Below, one piece after another: positions 44,246-51,953 of a stretch of 64,000 nucleotides of DNA. The translations under genes were made by a program, and so were the position numbers. This DNA is from Pinibacter sp031553495. Lineage in GTDB: Bacteria; Bacteroidota; Bacteroidia; Chitinophagales; Chitinophagaceae. The notes under the pieces are model-generated. The model made no database searches. It saw only the letters and a list, made by a program, of their open reading frames with translations, and was not told where the DNA came from. The stretch spans positions 4,046 to 68,045 of the forward strand of contig JAVBLN010000027.1 of assembly GCA_031553495.1 (NCBI GenBank), given 5' to 3'. How positions within the stretch are numbered: position 1 is the stretch's first letter; each line of letters opens with the position of its first letter.

Positions 44246-44737
44246 ATGCGAAAAATGTATGTTTTGATTTTGTTTGCGTTTTGCACATTAGCAGCATGTA
44301 ACACAAATTCAGCAATGCTATACAACAATATGATAGTTGAAAAAGAAACCAGTTTGCTTCCGGAAATAAGTAAAGTATCGGGTAAGTTGGAAATGTTTTC
44401 AAAGGAAGAAAAGTACGATAGTGTTTTAGTAATAGCAAACCATATGATTGATTTGATAAAAGGGAAAGTAAAAGAGGTTTCTGATGTACCTGAGCCGGGC
44501 GCCCGCGGCGTTGCCGCATTTAAAAAAGCATATATTGAATATTTTGGTTTTCTTGAAAGTATATACCAGGGCTATAAAAATGTTAGCCTCGCGAAAACAG
44601 ATGAGGAACGAAGCGCGGAATGGCAAAAACTGGCCGAGCTTGGAAATACACAGCAAGTTGCTGTAAAAAAACTGCAAACTGCGCAAAGAAGATTTGCTGA
44701 TGATAATGGATTTAAAGTGGATGTAAGGGGGAAATAG
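44246..44737 (+). CDS. Uncharacterised lipoprotein, mostly helical
   Basis: 163 residues from the ATG at 44246 (MRKMYVLILF); an upstream in-frame ATG at 44228 adds six residues and is less likely. Lipobox LAACNTN gives Cys around residue 18. The mature protein looks like a four-helix domain (MIVEKETSLLPEISKVSGKLE, VLVIANHMIDLIKGKVKEV, QVAVKKLQTAQRRFAD). It resembles small surface lipoproteins found singly in Bacteroidota, but I cannot assign a family. No partner gene is apparent. Confidence 0.75.
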   Translation: MRKMYVLILFAFCTLAACNTNSAMLYNNMIVEKETSLLPEISKVSGKLEMFSKEEKYDSVLVIANHMIDLIKGKVKEVSDVPEPGARGVAAFKKAYIEYFGFLESIYQGYKNVSLAKTDEERSAEWQKLAELGNTQQVAVKKLQTAQRRFADDNGFKVDVRGK

Positions 44738-44786
44738 AAATTGCTCGAAATATTTTCTTATAGAATTAAGCGGTTTAAAAGCGTTG

Positions 44787-44835
44787 CTAAAAACAACAGT
44801 AGAGTTTTGCAAGACTGCAAGCTTTGCAGATCTGC
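44787..44835 (-). repeat. Module C, copy 2
   Basis: Minus-strand GCAAAGCTTGCAGTCTTGCA and ACTGTTGTTTTTAGCAAC, the end of the composite headed by copy 22. Confidence 0.65.
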
Positions 44836-44873
44836 GAATGCTGATTAGATGAAAGTTGAAAAGAATTGTTGAG

Positions 44874-44937
44874 ACTACGAATATCCGCTTTGTGCGCAGG
44901 CTCCTTTCTCCTTTGAAGAAGGGCCGGGGATGAGGCT
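44874..44937 (-). repeat. Module B, copy 3
   Basis: Minus strand CCTCATCCCCGGCCCTTCTT and GCGCACAAAGCGGATATTC; same place in the composite as at 24200. Confidence 0.8.
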
Positions 44938-45039
44938 AGATAAATTGAGAATGGAGAGTTGAGAATTGAGAATGCTTTAATCACTAATTGCAAGCCAAAA
45001 CAAAAGCACTCATAACCCATAACTCAAAACTCACCACTT
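44938..45039 (-). repeat. Tail module A, copy 4
   Basis: Almost identical to 24098-24199 in inverted orientation. Confidence 0.82.
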
Positions 45040-45110
45040 GTTCAATAGCATTCCTGCCGTACAAGTGAGTGACACAACGATGCTTAATAGTAGCACTACC
45101 GCCGGTTCCA
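45040..45110 (-). repeat. Dispersed core repeat, copy 22 (L1/R1), head of an inverted full composite
   Basis: Near-perfect consensus. It heads the second full-length composite (core, A, B, C), inverted relative to the one at 24028. Confidence 0.92.
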
Positions 45111-45176
45111 TAAAAATAAATCTAAACCTGCTGAGTGCTTTATAAAAATAGAATCGTGTTCTTTAGCTTCATAATT

Positions 45177-45184
45177 TATCTTTG
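45177..45184 (+). promoter_or_regulatory. -7 box (TATCTTTG) deciding the serS start
   Basis: Exact TAnnTTTG located 16 nt before the ATG at 45201 and downstream of the first in-frame ATG at 45135, which rules out the longer start. Confidence 0.6.
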
Positions 45185-45200
45185 TTTCAAATTATTGGAG

Positions 45201-46469
45201 ATGTTACAGGTAAATTTTATTCGACAAAATGTAGAGCTCGTAAAACAAAGGCTTGCAATTAAAAATTTTAAGCAGCCGGAACTGGTGGATGAATTAGTGG
45301 AATGGGATAATAAAAGAAAAAAATACCAGTTTGAACTGGATGAAGCGCTGGCTAAGGTGAATGCGGCTTCAAAGGAAATAGGAATACTGATGGCAAAAGG
45401 AGAGAAGGAAAAAGCAGAAGCGAAAAAACAGGAAGTGGCTCAACTGAAAACCTTGCAGGATAATGCCAAACTGCTGGAGGCTGAAAAAGAAATTGAGCGG
45501 ATACTTTACCTGTTGCCCAATTTGCCTTCTGATAAAGTGCCGCCGGGCACTACACCGGAAGATAATACGATAATGCGTGAAGGTGGAAGTAAACCACAGC
45601 TTCCTGCTAATGCGGTTCCGCATTGGGATCTTATAAAAACATACGACCTGGTTGATTTTGAAATTGGTGCAAAAATTACGGGTAGCGGTTTTCCATTATA
45701 TAAAGGAAAGGGTGCAAAGCTGCAACGTGCTCTGGCGCAGCATTTCCTGGATTTTAATACTGCTGCCGGATACACAGAATATCTGCCTCCGCTGATGGTA
45801 AACGAAGCTTCCGCGTATGGCACAGGCCAACTGCCCGATAAGGAAGGCCAGATGTACCATGTAACGGAAGATGATCTGTATCTTATACCTACTTCCGAAG
45901 TGCCGGTTACCAATATTTATAGAGGCGAAATTTTGAAAGAATCGCAATTGCCAATAAAGATGACGGCTTTTTCCGCATGCTTCAGGAGAGAAGCGGGTAG
46001 CTTTGGTAAAGATGTTCGCGGATTGAACCGTGTGCACCAATTTGATAAAGTGGAAATTGTACAAATCGTAAATCCCGAAAACAGTTACGATGTGCTGGAA
46101 GAAATGGTGTCGCATGTGGAAAGACTGTTGCAAACACTTGAGTTGCCATACCGCATAGTAAAATTGTGCGGCGGCGATATGAGTTTTGCCAGCGCTCTCA
46201 CTTACGATTTTGAAGTGTTTAGCGCGGCTCAGGAAAAATGGCTGGAAGTAAGCTCTGTTAGTAACTTTGAATCGTTCCAGGCCAACCGTATGAAATGCCG
46301 CTTTAAAGATGCCGGTGGTAAAACACAATTTGTACATACGCTAAACGGCAGCTCGCTGGCATTGCCAAGAATTGTGGCCTGCCTGCTCGAAAACAATCAA
46401 TCTGAAAATGGAATCGCGTTGCCAAAAGCGCTGCATACTTATTTTGGAGCAGAAATGATTACTAAGTAA
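45201..46469 (+). CDS. serS: Serine-tRNA ligase
   Basis: 422 residues from the ATG at 45201 (MLQVNFIRQNVELVKQRLA). The N-terminal two-helix coiled-coil arm that grips the tRNA long variable arm covers about 30-105. Class II motif 2 is FRREAGSFGKDVRGLNRVHQF and motif 3 lies in TLNGSSLALPRIVACLLENNQ. EVSSVSNFESFQANRM completes the active site. It charges tRNA-Ser, and tRNA-Sec where present. The frame continues upstream to 45135, but that extension is ahead of the promoter box. A clear terminator follows. Confidence 0.97.
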   Translation: MLQVNFIRQNVELVKQRLAIKNFKQPELVDELVEWDNKRKKYQFELDEALAKVNAASKEIGILMAKGEKEKAEAKKQEVAQLKTLQDNAKLLEAEKEIERILYLLPNLPSDKVPPGTTPEDNTIMREGGSKPQLPANAVPHWDLIKTYDLVDFEIGAKITGSGFPLYKGKGAKLQRALAQHFLDFNTAAGYTEYLPPLMVNEASAYGTGQLPDKEGQMYHVTEDDLYLIPTSEVPVTNIYRGEILKESQLPIKMTAFSACFRREAGSFGKDVRGLNRVHQFDKVEIVQIVNPENSYDVLEEMVSHVERLLQTLELPYRIVKLCGGDMSFASALTYDFEVFSAAQEKWLEVSSVSNFESFQANRMKCRFKDAGGKTQFVHTLNGSSLALPRIVACLLENNQSENGIALPKALHTYFGAEMITK

Positions 46470-46490
46470 ATTCATGCTAATAATAAGGCA

Positions 46491-46524
46491 AAAGGCACAC
46501 CTGAATTGGGTGTGCCTTTTTTTG
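46491..46524 (+). terminator. Rho-independent terminator of serS
   Basis: AGGCACACC (46493-46501) pairs with GGTGTGCCT (46509-46517), extended by an A-run and followed by seven Ts. Starts 21 nt after the stop. Confidence 0.93.
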
Positions 46525-46540
46525 TCTAAAAATTTTCTTA

Positions 46541-46558
46541 AAACTAAAAAAATAGTTT
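46541..46558. promoter_or_regulatory. Operator 1 for the BlaI-type repressor
   Basis: Perfect palindrome AAACTA-N6-TAGTTT, with an all-A spacer. A second copy lies exactly 20 bp downstream, two helical turns. Confidence 0.7.
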
Positions 46559-46560
46559 AT

Positions 46561-46578
46561 TAACTAAAAAAATAGTTT
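46561..46578. promoter_or_regulatory. Operator 2 for the BlaI-type repressor
   Basis: TAACTA-N6-TAGTTT, overlapping the -7 box by one base. Binding here would block RNA polymerase, as in BlaI/MecI autoregulation. Confidence 0.7.
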
Positions 46579-46585
46579 ACATTTG
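46578..46585 (+). promoter_or_regulatory. -7 box (TACATTTG) of the blaI-M56 operon
   Basis: Exact TAnnTTTG, 19 nt before the ATG at 46605; the expected -33 region falls inside operator 1. Confidence 0.65.
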
Positions 46586-46604
46586 TACAACGAAACATTA
46601 ATAA

Positions 46605-46967
46605 ATGAATAAGTCACTCACAAAAGCGGAAGAGCAGGTAATGCAGGTGCTATGGAAGCTTGAAAAAGGTTTTTTAAAAGATATAGTGGAGGCAATGCCG
46701 GAACCAAAGCCGCACCCAAATACTGTGGCAACCTTATTAAAAATATTGGTTGAAAAAGAGTTTGTGGCTATTGATGTGTTTGGAAGGGTACATTGTTATT
46801 ATCCCATTGTGAGTAAAGAGCAATATTCAGGGCAGAGTGTGCGCCAGTTGGTGCAGGGGTATTTTGATGGCTCCGTAAAAAATGTATTATCATTTCTTGT
46901 AAAAGAAAAAGAACTGGATATTAAAGATATTGAGCTGTTGTTAAAACAATTGAAGAACAAAAAATAA
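46605..46967 (+). CDS. BlaI/MecI/CopY-type transcriptional repressor
   Basis: 120 residues. The N-terminal winged helix reads LTKAEEQVMQVLWKLEKGFLKDIVEAM, then NTVATLLKILVEKEFV as recognition helix and wing. The C-terminal helices (YSGQSVRQLVQGYFDG, LDIKDIELLLKQLKN) are the dimerisation and cleavage region. It represses its own operon until the M56 sensor peptidase encoded 6 nt downstream cleaves or inactivates it. Two matched palindromes over the promoter are the likely operators. In this phylum such pairs regulate genes beyond beta-lactamases; no beta-lactamase gene is adjacent. Confidence 0.94.
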   Translation: MNKSLTKAEEQVMQVLWKLEKGFLKDIVEAMPEPKPHPNTVATLLKILVEKEFVAIDVFGRVHCYYPIVSKEQYSGQSVRQLVQGYFDGSVKNVLSFLVKEKELDIKDIELLLKQLKNKK

Positions 46968-46973
46968 AACGGT

Positions 46974-48359
46974 ATGATTGCGATTGCATATTACTTGTTG
47001 AAAATGCTTATTTGTTCGGGCATACTTGTAGGGTATTATTACATTGGTTTGCGAAACAAATTATTTCACCAGTGGAACAGGTTTTATTTGTTGCTGACAG
47101 TGGTGGTATCAATAGTTTTTCCATTGCTATACATACCGCTGTTTGATGCAGGTTCGCAAACAAATACTTTAGAGCATATGGTAGTTACCATAAGCGCTTC
47201 CGAATTTTTGCTGTTGCAACAAAAGGTAGCTACCACTCCTTTTTGGCAACTGGCAACGCTTTTCATATACATAATAGTTGTGGCCGTGTTGATAACACTT
47301 TTAATTACCGGTGTTTACAAAATTTACATATTGAAAAGAAGATCGAAATGTGTATTGCAAAATGATATAGCTATTTATGAAACCAATGTTTCGCAGGCCC
47401 CATTTTCTTTCTTCAAAAATATTTTTTGGAAACAAGGTATAGACATGCATTCGGCCAAAGGCAGGAAGATATTGCAACACGAACTGGTGCATGTGCATGA
47501 AATGCATAGTGCGGATAAAATATTTATGCAAATCGCACTGAGTGTTTTTTGGTTCAACCCTTTTTTCATACTTATTAAAAAAGAGCTGGCCGTTATTCAC
47601 GAATTTATTGCCGATAAAAAAAGTGTTGGCAATAATGACGCGTCTGTATTGGCGTCTCTTATATTAACCACGGCGTATTCGTCCGGACGTTTTGATATCA
47701 CCAATCCATTTTTTCAATCATCAATTAAAAGAAGAATTAAAATGATCACGAAAAATAAAAATCCGAAGATCTCTTATTTTCACCGTCTTGCTGCATTGTG
47801 TGTATTACTAGCCACATTTATGATGTTTGCATTTCGTTCCAAAGAAGTTAAAAGTAGTGAACCGCAGCCCGCCAATATTACAATGATAGCTGATACTGTG
47901 CCGACAGTTAAAGAGAAGAAGCCCGCAACAACAAAGGATGAAGTAGTAGTGGTTGGCTATGGCTATAAGAGGCGTGACAGCAAGGACACTATTCGCGTTT
48001 ATGGAGAACCTAAGAAGGTTGCAGTTGAGTTGTTTCGATTGGAAGGGGACACAACAAAAATTTATATAGTTAAGAAGGAAGATTCGCTGGTGGAAAATTC
48101 AGTTGAAAGTGAACCAAAAACCGGTGGTGATGGAATAAAGCTAAGGAGCGTTAAGCCGGGAGAAGAACCTTTATATTTAGTTGACGGAAAAGAGATAACA
48201 CGGGAGGAATTTAAAAAAATATCTGCAAATGATGTAGAATCTGTTAATGTTTTAAGAGATAAGAGTGCCATTGAGAAGTATGGTGAAAAGGGCAAGAATG
48301 GAGTGGTTCTCATAGTTAGAAAAAAGTCTCCGGTAAAAGTTGAAATCAAAAACGAATAA
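46974..48359 (+). CDS. M56 BlaR1-type sensor peptidase with TonB-plug-like C-terminal repeats
   Basis: 461 residues. Four hydrophobic segments lie in the first 120 residues and near 180-200. The zinc site is HELVH (169-173) with a distal Glu in HEFIADK (about 209-215), and a final membrane span lies at about 265-285. The penicillin-binding sensor domain of true BlaR1 is missing. In its place is a 170-residue periplasmic tail with a VVVVGYGYKRRDS motif and then PLYLVDGKEITREEFKKI and YGEKGKNGVVLIV, which resemble the SusC-type receptor plug and the preceding VIGYGT signature. Operon partner of the repressor upstream. The ligand is unknown. Confidence 0.92.
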   Translation: MIAIAYYLLKMLICSGILVGYYYIGLRNKLFHQWNRFYLLLTVVVSIVFPLLYIPLFDAGSQTNTLEHMVVTISASEFLLLQQKVATTPFWQLATLFIYIIVVAVLITLLITGVYKIYILKRRSKCVLQNDIAIYETNVSQAPFSFFKNIFWKQGIDMHSAKGRKILQHELVHVHEMHSADKIFMQIALSVFWFNPFFILIKKELAVIHEFIADKKSVGNNDASVLASLILTTAYSSGRFDITNPFFQSSIKRRIKMITKNKNPKISYFHRLAALCVLLATFMMFAFRSKEVKSSEPQPANITMIADTVPTVKEKKPATTKDEVVVVGYGYKRRDSKDTIRVYGEPKKVAVELFRLEGDTTKIYIVKKEDSLVENSVESEPKTGGDGIKLRSVKPGEEPLYLVDGKEITREEFKKISANDVESVNVLRDKSAIEKYGEKGKNGVVLIVRKKSPVKVEIKNE

Positions 48360-48415
48360 AATTCTGAAAGCGAATCCAAATTTTGCAATTCGTAAGTTTT
48401 GAGGTTATTTATTAT

Positions 48416-48486
48416 AGAACCGGCGGCAGAGCCCTGATTAGGCTTCTGTTGTGTCACTCACTTGTACGGCAGGAATTTTATTCAGC
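48416..48486 (+). repeat. Dispersed core repeat, copy 23 (L2/R1)
   Basis: CGGCGGCAGAGCCCTGATTA left block with perfect AGCC / GGCT stem, joined to TGTCACTCACTTGTACGG. Confidence 0.88.
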
Positions 48487-48500
48487 GAGTTGTAATACAT

Positions 48501-48580
48501 AACGTCAAAAAATAATGCAGTATAAAAAATATTAAACCTCTTTTCTATCGCGCATTTGATACTGCATGTATTTTGACGTT
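48501..48580. repeat. 80-bp imperfect palindrome
   Basis: Left arm AACGTCAAAA...TGCAGTAT (48501-48523) matches the complement of ATACTGCA...TTTTGACGTT (48559-48580), with mismatches only in the middle of the arm. Confidence 0.75.
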
Positions 48581-48582
48581 GT

Positions 48583-48637
48583 GTATAAAAGCAACAGTAT
48601 AGTGCTCATGGCTGCAAGCCTTACAGAGCGTAAATAA
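48583..48637 (-). repeat. Module C, copy 3
   Basis: Minus strand ACGCTCTGTAAGGCTTGCAG and CACTATACTGTTGCTTTT; attached to tail A without module B in between. Confidence 0.68.
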
Positions 48638-48725
48638 ATGGAGAATTGAGAGTTGTGAGTTGAGAATGCTTTATACACTGATTGCAAGCAAAAACAAAAG
48701 CACTCATAACTCAAAACTCATCACT
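48638..48725 (-). repeat. Tail module A, copy 5
   Basis: Minus-oriented, joined to core repeat copy 24. Confidence 0.8.
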
Positions 48726-48797
48726 AGCCCAATAGTATTACTACCGTACAAGTGAGTGACACAACGATGCTTAATAGTAGCACAACCGCTGATACCA
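48726..48797 (-). repeat. Dispersed core repeat, copy 24 (L1/R1)
   Basis: Consensus minus copy; inverted partner of copy 23. Confidence 0.9.
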
Positions 48798-48844
48798 TAA
48801 AAAAACAATTCACATTCCTATGCTGTGTAAAACCCTTAGTATTC

Positions 48845-50527
48845 TCAACTTAAATACTTTCCCACAATGGGAATTCGTCTTCCTATTCCAAAGGCCTTAC
48901 TGCTTACACGAATGATGGGGCAAAACTGATTGCGCTTGTACTCGTTTGTATTTACAAGTTTCAAAATTTTTTTTACCAGCGCTTCTTCCACACCCATCGC
49001 GATAATTTCTTTTGGTCCTTGCCGGCGTTCGATGTATTGAAACAACACTTTGTCGAGTATTTCATACTCGGGTAAGCTGTCTGTATCTTTTTGTCCGGGC
49101 CGCAACTCCGCAGAAGGCGCTTTGGTAATAATGTTTGTGGGAATAATTTCTTTGTTACGATTTATATATTTTGCCAGCGCATAAACCTGCACCTTATATG
49201 TATCGCCAAGCACACTCAGGCCGCCGGCCATATCGCCATACAAAGTGCCATAGCCTGTGGAAAGTTCACTTTTGTTAGAAGTGTTTAAAAGTATATAACC
49301 GAATTTATTGGCAATTGCCATTAATAAACTTCCCCTGCTACGGCTTTGAGTATTTTCTTCCGCTATGTTGAATGGCAGATCTTTAAAGACTGGTTTTAGT
49401 TCCGTTAAGAATGCGTTGTAAATATTTTTGATTGGAATGATGTCGTAAGGGTTGCCAAGATTTTTACTCAATTGCTCCGCATCACTTACCGAATGATCGC
49501 TTGAATATTGAGAAGGCATTAGCACGGCCCGTACGTTTTCCGAGCCTAAAGCTTCGCAGGCAAGCGCCAGCACCACTGCGCTGTCTATGCCACCGCTGCT
49601 TCCCAAAATGGCCTTTGTAAAACCCATCTTGCTGAAATAATCGCGAATGCCAAGCACAAGCGCATCGTGAATTTTTTGTGTTGCTGTATCGTTTGTTAAG
49701 TATTCAATGGTTGTTTCGGGGCTTACTGTTTTTATTGTATGGTTGGTTGTGGCGCTTTCTGCTTTAAAATTTTCATCAAGTTCAACAACTGTAAAATCTT
49801 CCTCAAAATATTTCAACTCCTTTACAATATTGCCTTTTGCATCATACACAATACTTCCGCCGTCAAAAACTATTTCAGTTTGCGAGCCCATGCAATTGCA
49901 GTAAAACATTGTCAAATTGTACTTCAAAACGTTTTCACGAATTATTTTTTTCCTGCTCGCCTCCTGGTTGTAATCGAACGGGGATGCGGAAATATTGATC
50001 ATTACATCCGGTTGTTGTTCAATTAGTTTATCCATTGGGTTGATGCGGTAGAGCGGCGCATCTGTAAGATTCCAGATGTCTTCGCAAATAGTGAGCGCTA
50101 TTTTTTTATTCTTAAAAGAAATTACACTCCAGTTATAAGCGGGTTCAAAATAACGGTATTCATCAAACACATCATAAGTTGGTAAAAGTGTTTTATGGAT
50201 CACATTTTTAACTTCACCTTCAAATAAAAACCATGCTGCATTAAACAGCTCTTTACCTTCCGGTGACGGGTTGCGTTGTGGGCAACCAACAATTACGCCA
50301 ATTGTATCTGCATGTATTTTTATCTCATCTATAGATGCGTAGCATTTGCTAATAAAATCTTCAAACTCCAAAAAGTCTCGCGGCGGATAACCACAAACGG
50401 AAAGCTCTGAAAATATAACCAACTCAGCGCCTTCCGATTTAGCTTTTTTGATGCCCTCTATAATTTTAGCGGTGTTACTTTCAAAATTTCCTATATGATA
50501 GTTTTGTTGGGCTAATGCTATTTTCAT
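48845..50527 (-). CDS. nadE: Glutamine-dependent NAD+ synthetase
   Basis: 560 residues from the ATG at 50527 (MKIALAQQNYHIGNF); the frame stays open to 50620 but the extra residues do not fit the family. The N-terminal nitrilase-type glutaminase domain has Glu in VIFSELSVCGYPPRDF, Lys in HKTLLPTYDVFDEYRYF and the catalytic Cys in ALTICEDIWN. The C-terminal synthetase has the PP-loop SSGGIDSAVVLALA (about 290) and KAPSAELRPGQKDTDSLPEY. It converts nicotinic acid adenine dinucleotide to NAD+ with ATP and glutamine, channelling ammonia between domains. Divergent from the gldB-like gene. Confidence 0.97.
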   Translation of the reverse strand: MKIALAQQNYHIGNFESNTAKIIEGIKKAKSEGAELVIFSELSVCGYPPRDFLEFEDFISKCYASIDEIKIHADTIGVIVGCPQRNPSPEGKELFNAAWFLFEGEVKNVIHKTLLPTYDVFDEYRYFEPAYNWSVISFKNKKIALTICEDIWNLTDAPLYRINPMDKLIEQQPDVMINISASPFDYNQEASRKKIIRENVLKYNLTMFYCNCMGSQTEIVFDGGSIVYDAKGNIVKELKYFEEDFTVVELDENFKAESATTNHTIKTVSPETTIEYLTNDTATQKIHDALVLGIRDYFSKMGFTKAILGSSGGIDSAVVLALACEALGSENVRAVLMPSQYSSDHSVSDAEQLSKNLGNPYDIIPIKNIYNAFLTELKPVFKDLPFNIAEENTQSRSRGSLLMAIANKFGYILLNTSNKSELSTGYGTLYGDMAGGLSVLGDTYKVQVYALAKYINRNKEIIPTNIITKAPSAELRPGQKDTDSLPEYEILDKVLFQYIERRQGPKEIIAMGVEEALVKKILKLVNTNEYKRNQFCPIIRVSSKAFGIGRRIPIVGKYLS

Positions 50528-50648
50528 AAAAATTTTTGTAAGGGCAAATTTCTGTAATAAAATGTCATGAAAAACTAATAATATTTGTTTGGTTCCGCAT
50601 TTCATTTTTCTGAATATCAATTGAAAATTTTATTACGATCTTTATCTG

Positions 50649-51656
50649 ATGAAACAGTTTCTTTATTTGTTACTAGTGTTGGCAGCAGTTTCGTGTAATA
50701 GTTCCGGTCCTGATGTGAGCAAGGTGCCTGTAAATATTAAGATAGATCGTTTTGAACAGGTGTTTTTTAAAATTGACAGCAACAATGTAATGCCGGGTTT
50801 AAAGGAAGCAGAAAAACAATTCCCATACTTTGCTACAGATTTCACTGCAAATATTTTAGGCGCCGGTATAATAAGTGATACTAATAAAATGCTTATGGAT
50901 GCCGCATCGAAATTTGTGAGTAGTTATTATCCTGTATATAGTTTTTTGAATAAAAAATACAATGATCTCTCCTGGTTGAAAACAGAATTGAAAGACGCGT
51001 TTCAACATGTGGAATATTATTTCCCAAAATACAAAACACCACGTATTGTAACATTTGTAGGACCGTTTGATGCACCCGGTGTAGCTATTACGCAGAATGC
51101 TGTGGCAATTGGATTACAGGCATATGCAGGCAGCGATTACCCGTTTTATGTAAGTACGCCGGGGCAGGAATTATTTCCTGCTTATATATCCCGAAGGTTT
51201 GATAAGCAGTATATGACCACTAATTGCATGAAAGCCGTTTCTGAAGATCTGTACCCTGATGAAAGTGAAAAACTTCCCCTGATAGAACAAATGGTGGAAA
51301 AAGGAAAACGCTGGTATTTACTGGATAAATTTTTGCCTTCGGTTCAGGATAGTTTGAAAACCGGCTTTACCACAAAACAATTGAAATGGTGCGAAGAAAA
51401 CGAAGGCAATATGTGGAACTATCTTTTACAACAAACAGATATTTTTACAACAGACCCATCAATAACGCAACTGTACATTGGCGAAGGGCCTACCACGCAA
51501 GGCTTTCCGGACGTTTCGCCGGGAAATATCGGCCAATGGCTTGGTTTGCAAATTGTGAAAACCTATGTTAGCAAAAACTCATCTTTAACCCCTCAGCAAG
51601 TTATGCAAACCGATGCAAAAACTATCTTCAATGAATCCAAATACAAACCGAGATAA
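50649..51656 (+). CDS. gldB: Gliding motility lipoprotein GldB-like
   Basis: 335 residues with lipobox AAVSCNSS (Cys near 16). The order of conserved blocks fits GldB: VNIKIDRFEQVFFKID near the N-terminus, then IVTFVGPFDAPGVAIT, AIGLQAYAGSDYPFY, LPLIEQMVEKGKRWYLLDKFLP and GLQIVKTYVSK. GldB is an inner- or outer-membrane lipoprotein needed for gliding in Flavobacterium, but it is also kept in non-gliding members, so motility cannot be claimed from this gene alone. nadE lies divergently upstream; gldC is not next to it. Confidence 0.88.
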   Translation: MKQFLYLLLVLAAVSCNSSGPDVSKVPVNIKIDRFEQVFFKIDSNNVMPGLKEAEKQFPYFATDFTANILGAGIISDTNKMLMDAASKFVSSYYPVYSFLNKKYNDLSWLKTELKDAFQHVEYYFPKYKTPRIVTFVGPFDAPGVAITQNAVAIGLQAYAGSDYPFYVSTPGQELFPAYISRRFDKQYMTTNCMKAVSEDLYPDESEKLPLIEQMVEKGKRWYLLDKFLPSVQDSLKTGFTTKQLKWCEENEGNMWNYLLQQTDIFTTDPSITQLYIGEGPTTQGFPDVSPGNIGQWLGLQIVKTYVSKNSSLTPQQVMQTDAKTIFNESKYKPR

Positions 51657-51671
51657 TTACAAATAATGATG

Positions 51672-51702
51672 AATTAATAATTAATAATTAATAATTAATA
51701 AT
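51672..51702. repeat. AT-rich tandem repeat
   Basis: Four units of about 9 bp of the type TTAATAATT just after the gldB stop; low complexity. Confidence 0.7.
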
Positions 51703-51770
51703 AGGGGTGGTGTTTAGCTGATCCTCTCTAACAACTATCGACCAATAAAAAGTTTTTTCAGTTATTTTTT

Positions 51771-51844
51771 ATGGTACGGGCAGCGGTTTTTCATGGCATC
51801 ATCGTTGCGTCGCAATCACTTCATCGGTAGTAATGCTATTGGGC
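51771..51844 (+). repeat. Dispersed core repeat, copy 25 (L3/R3)
   Basis: TTTCATGGCATCATCG with CGTCGCAATCACTTCATCGG and ATGCTATTGGGC; matches copy 3 closely. Confidence 0.87.
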
Positions 51845-51953
51845 GGGGTGTTTCACGCAAAGGGCGACACGACAGCTTTTTAGCTGAAAGCCAAAAGCGC
51901 TCTAAATACAAGATGTGTGTATGAAAACAAAAGCGCTCATCACTCACAACCCG

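Larger units (their letters stand above)
44738..45200. other. 463-bp intergenic region with an inverted composite repeat
   Basis: From right to left on the minus strand: core repeat copy 22, tail A, module B, module C. The 77-codon minus frame at 44787-45020 is repeat-derived. The serS promoter occupies the right end. Confidence 0.7.
48360..48844. other. 485-bp convergent gap with an inverted core pair around a palindrome
   Basis: Core repeat copy 23 (plus), an 80-bp imperfect palindrome, module C, tail A and core repeat copy 24 (minus). No gene was found. Confidence 0.65.

Noticed and set aside
45135..45200. Longer start for serS
   Set aside because: It lies upstream of the probable promoter box, and the family begins at MLQVNFIR.
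24117..48714. Recurrent short frames beginning M-x-YECFCF at 24117-24350, 44787-45020 (minus) and 48532-48714 (minus)
   Set aside because: They are translations of repeat tail module A. In the copies at 733-817 and 31094-31177 the frame is broken by stops, and composition is low-complexity, so no selection for protein is visible.
50528..50620. Longer start for nadE
   Set aside because: The residues added are unlike the family, and MKIALAQQNY is the expected first strand of the nitrilase domain.
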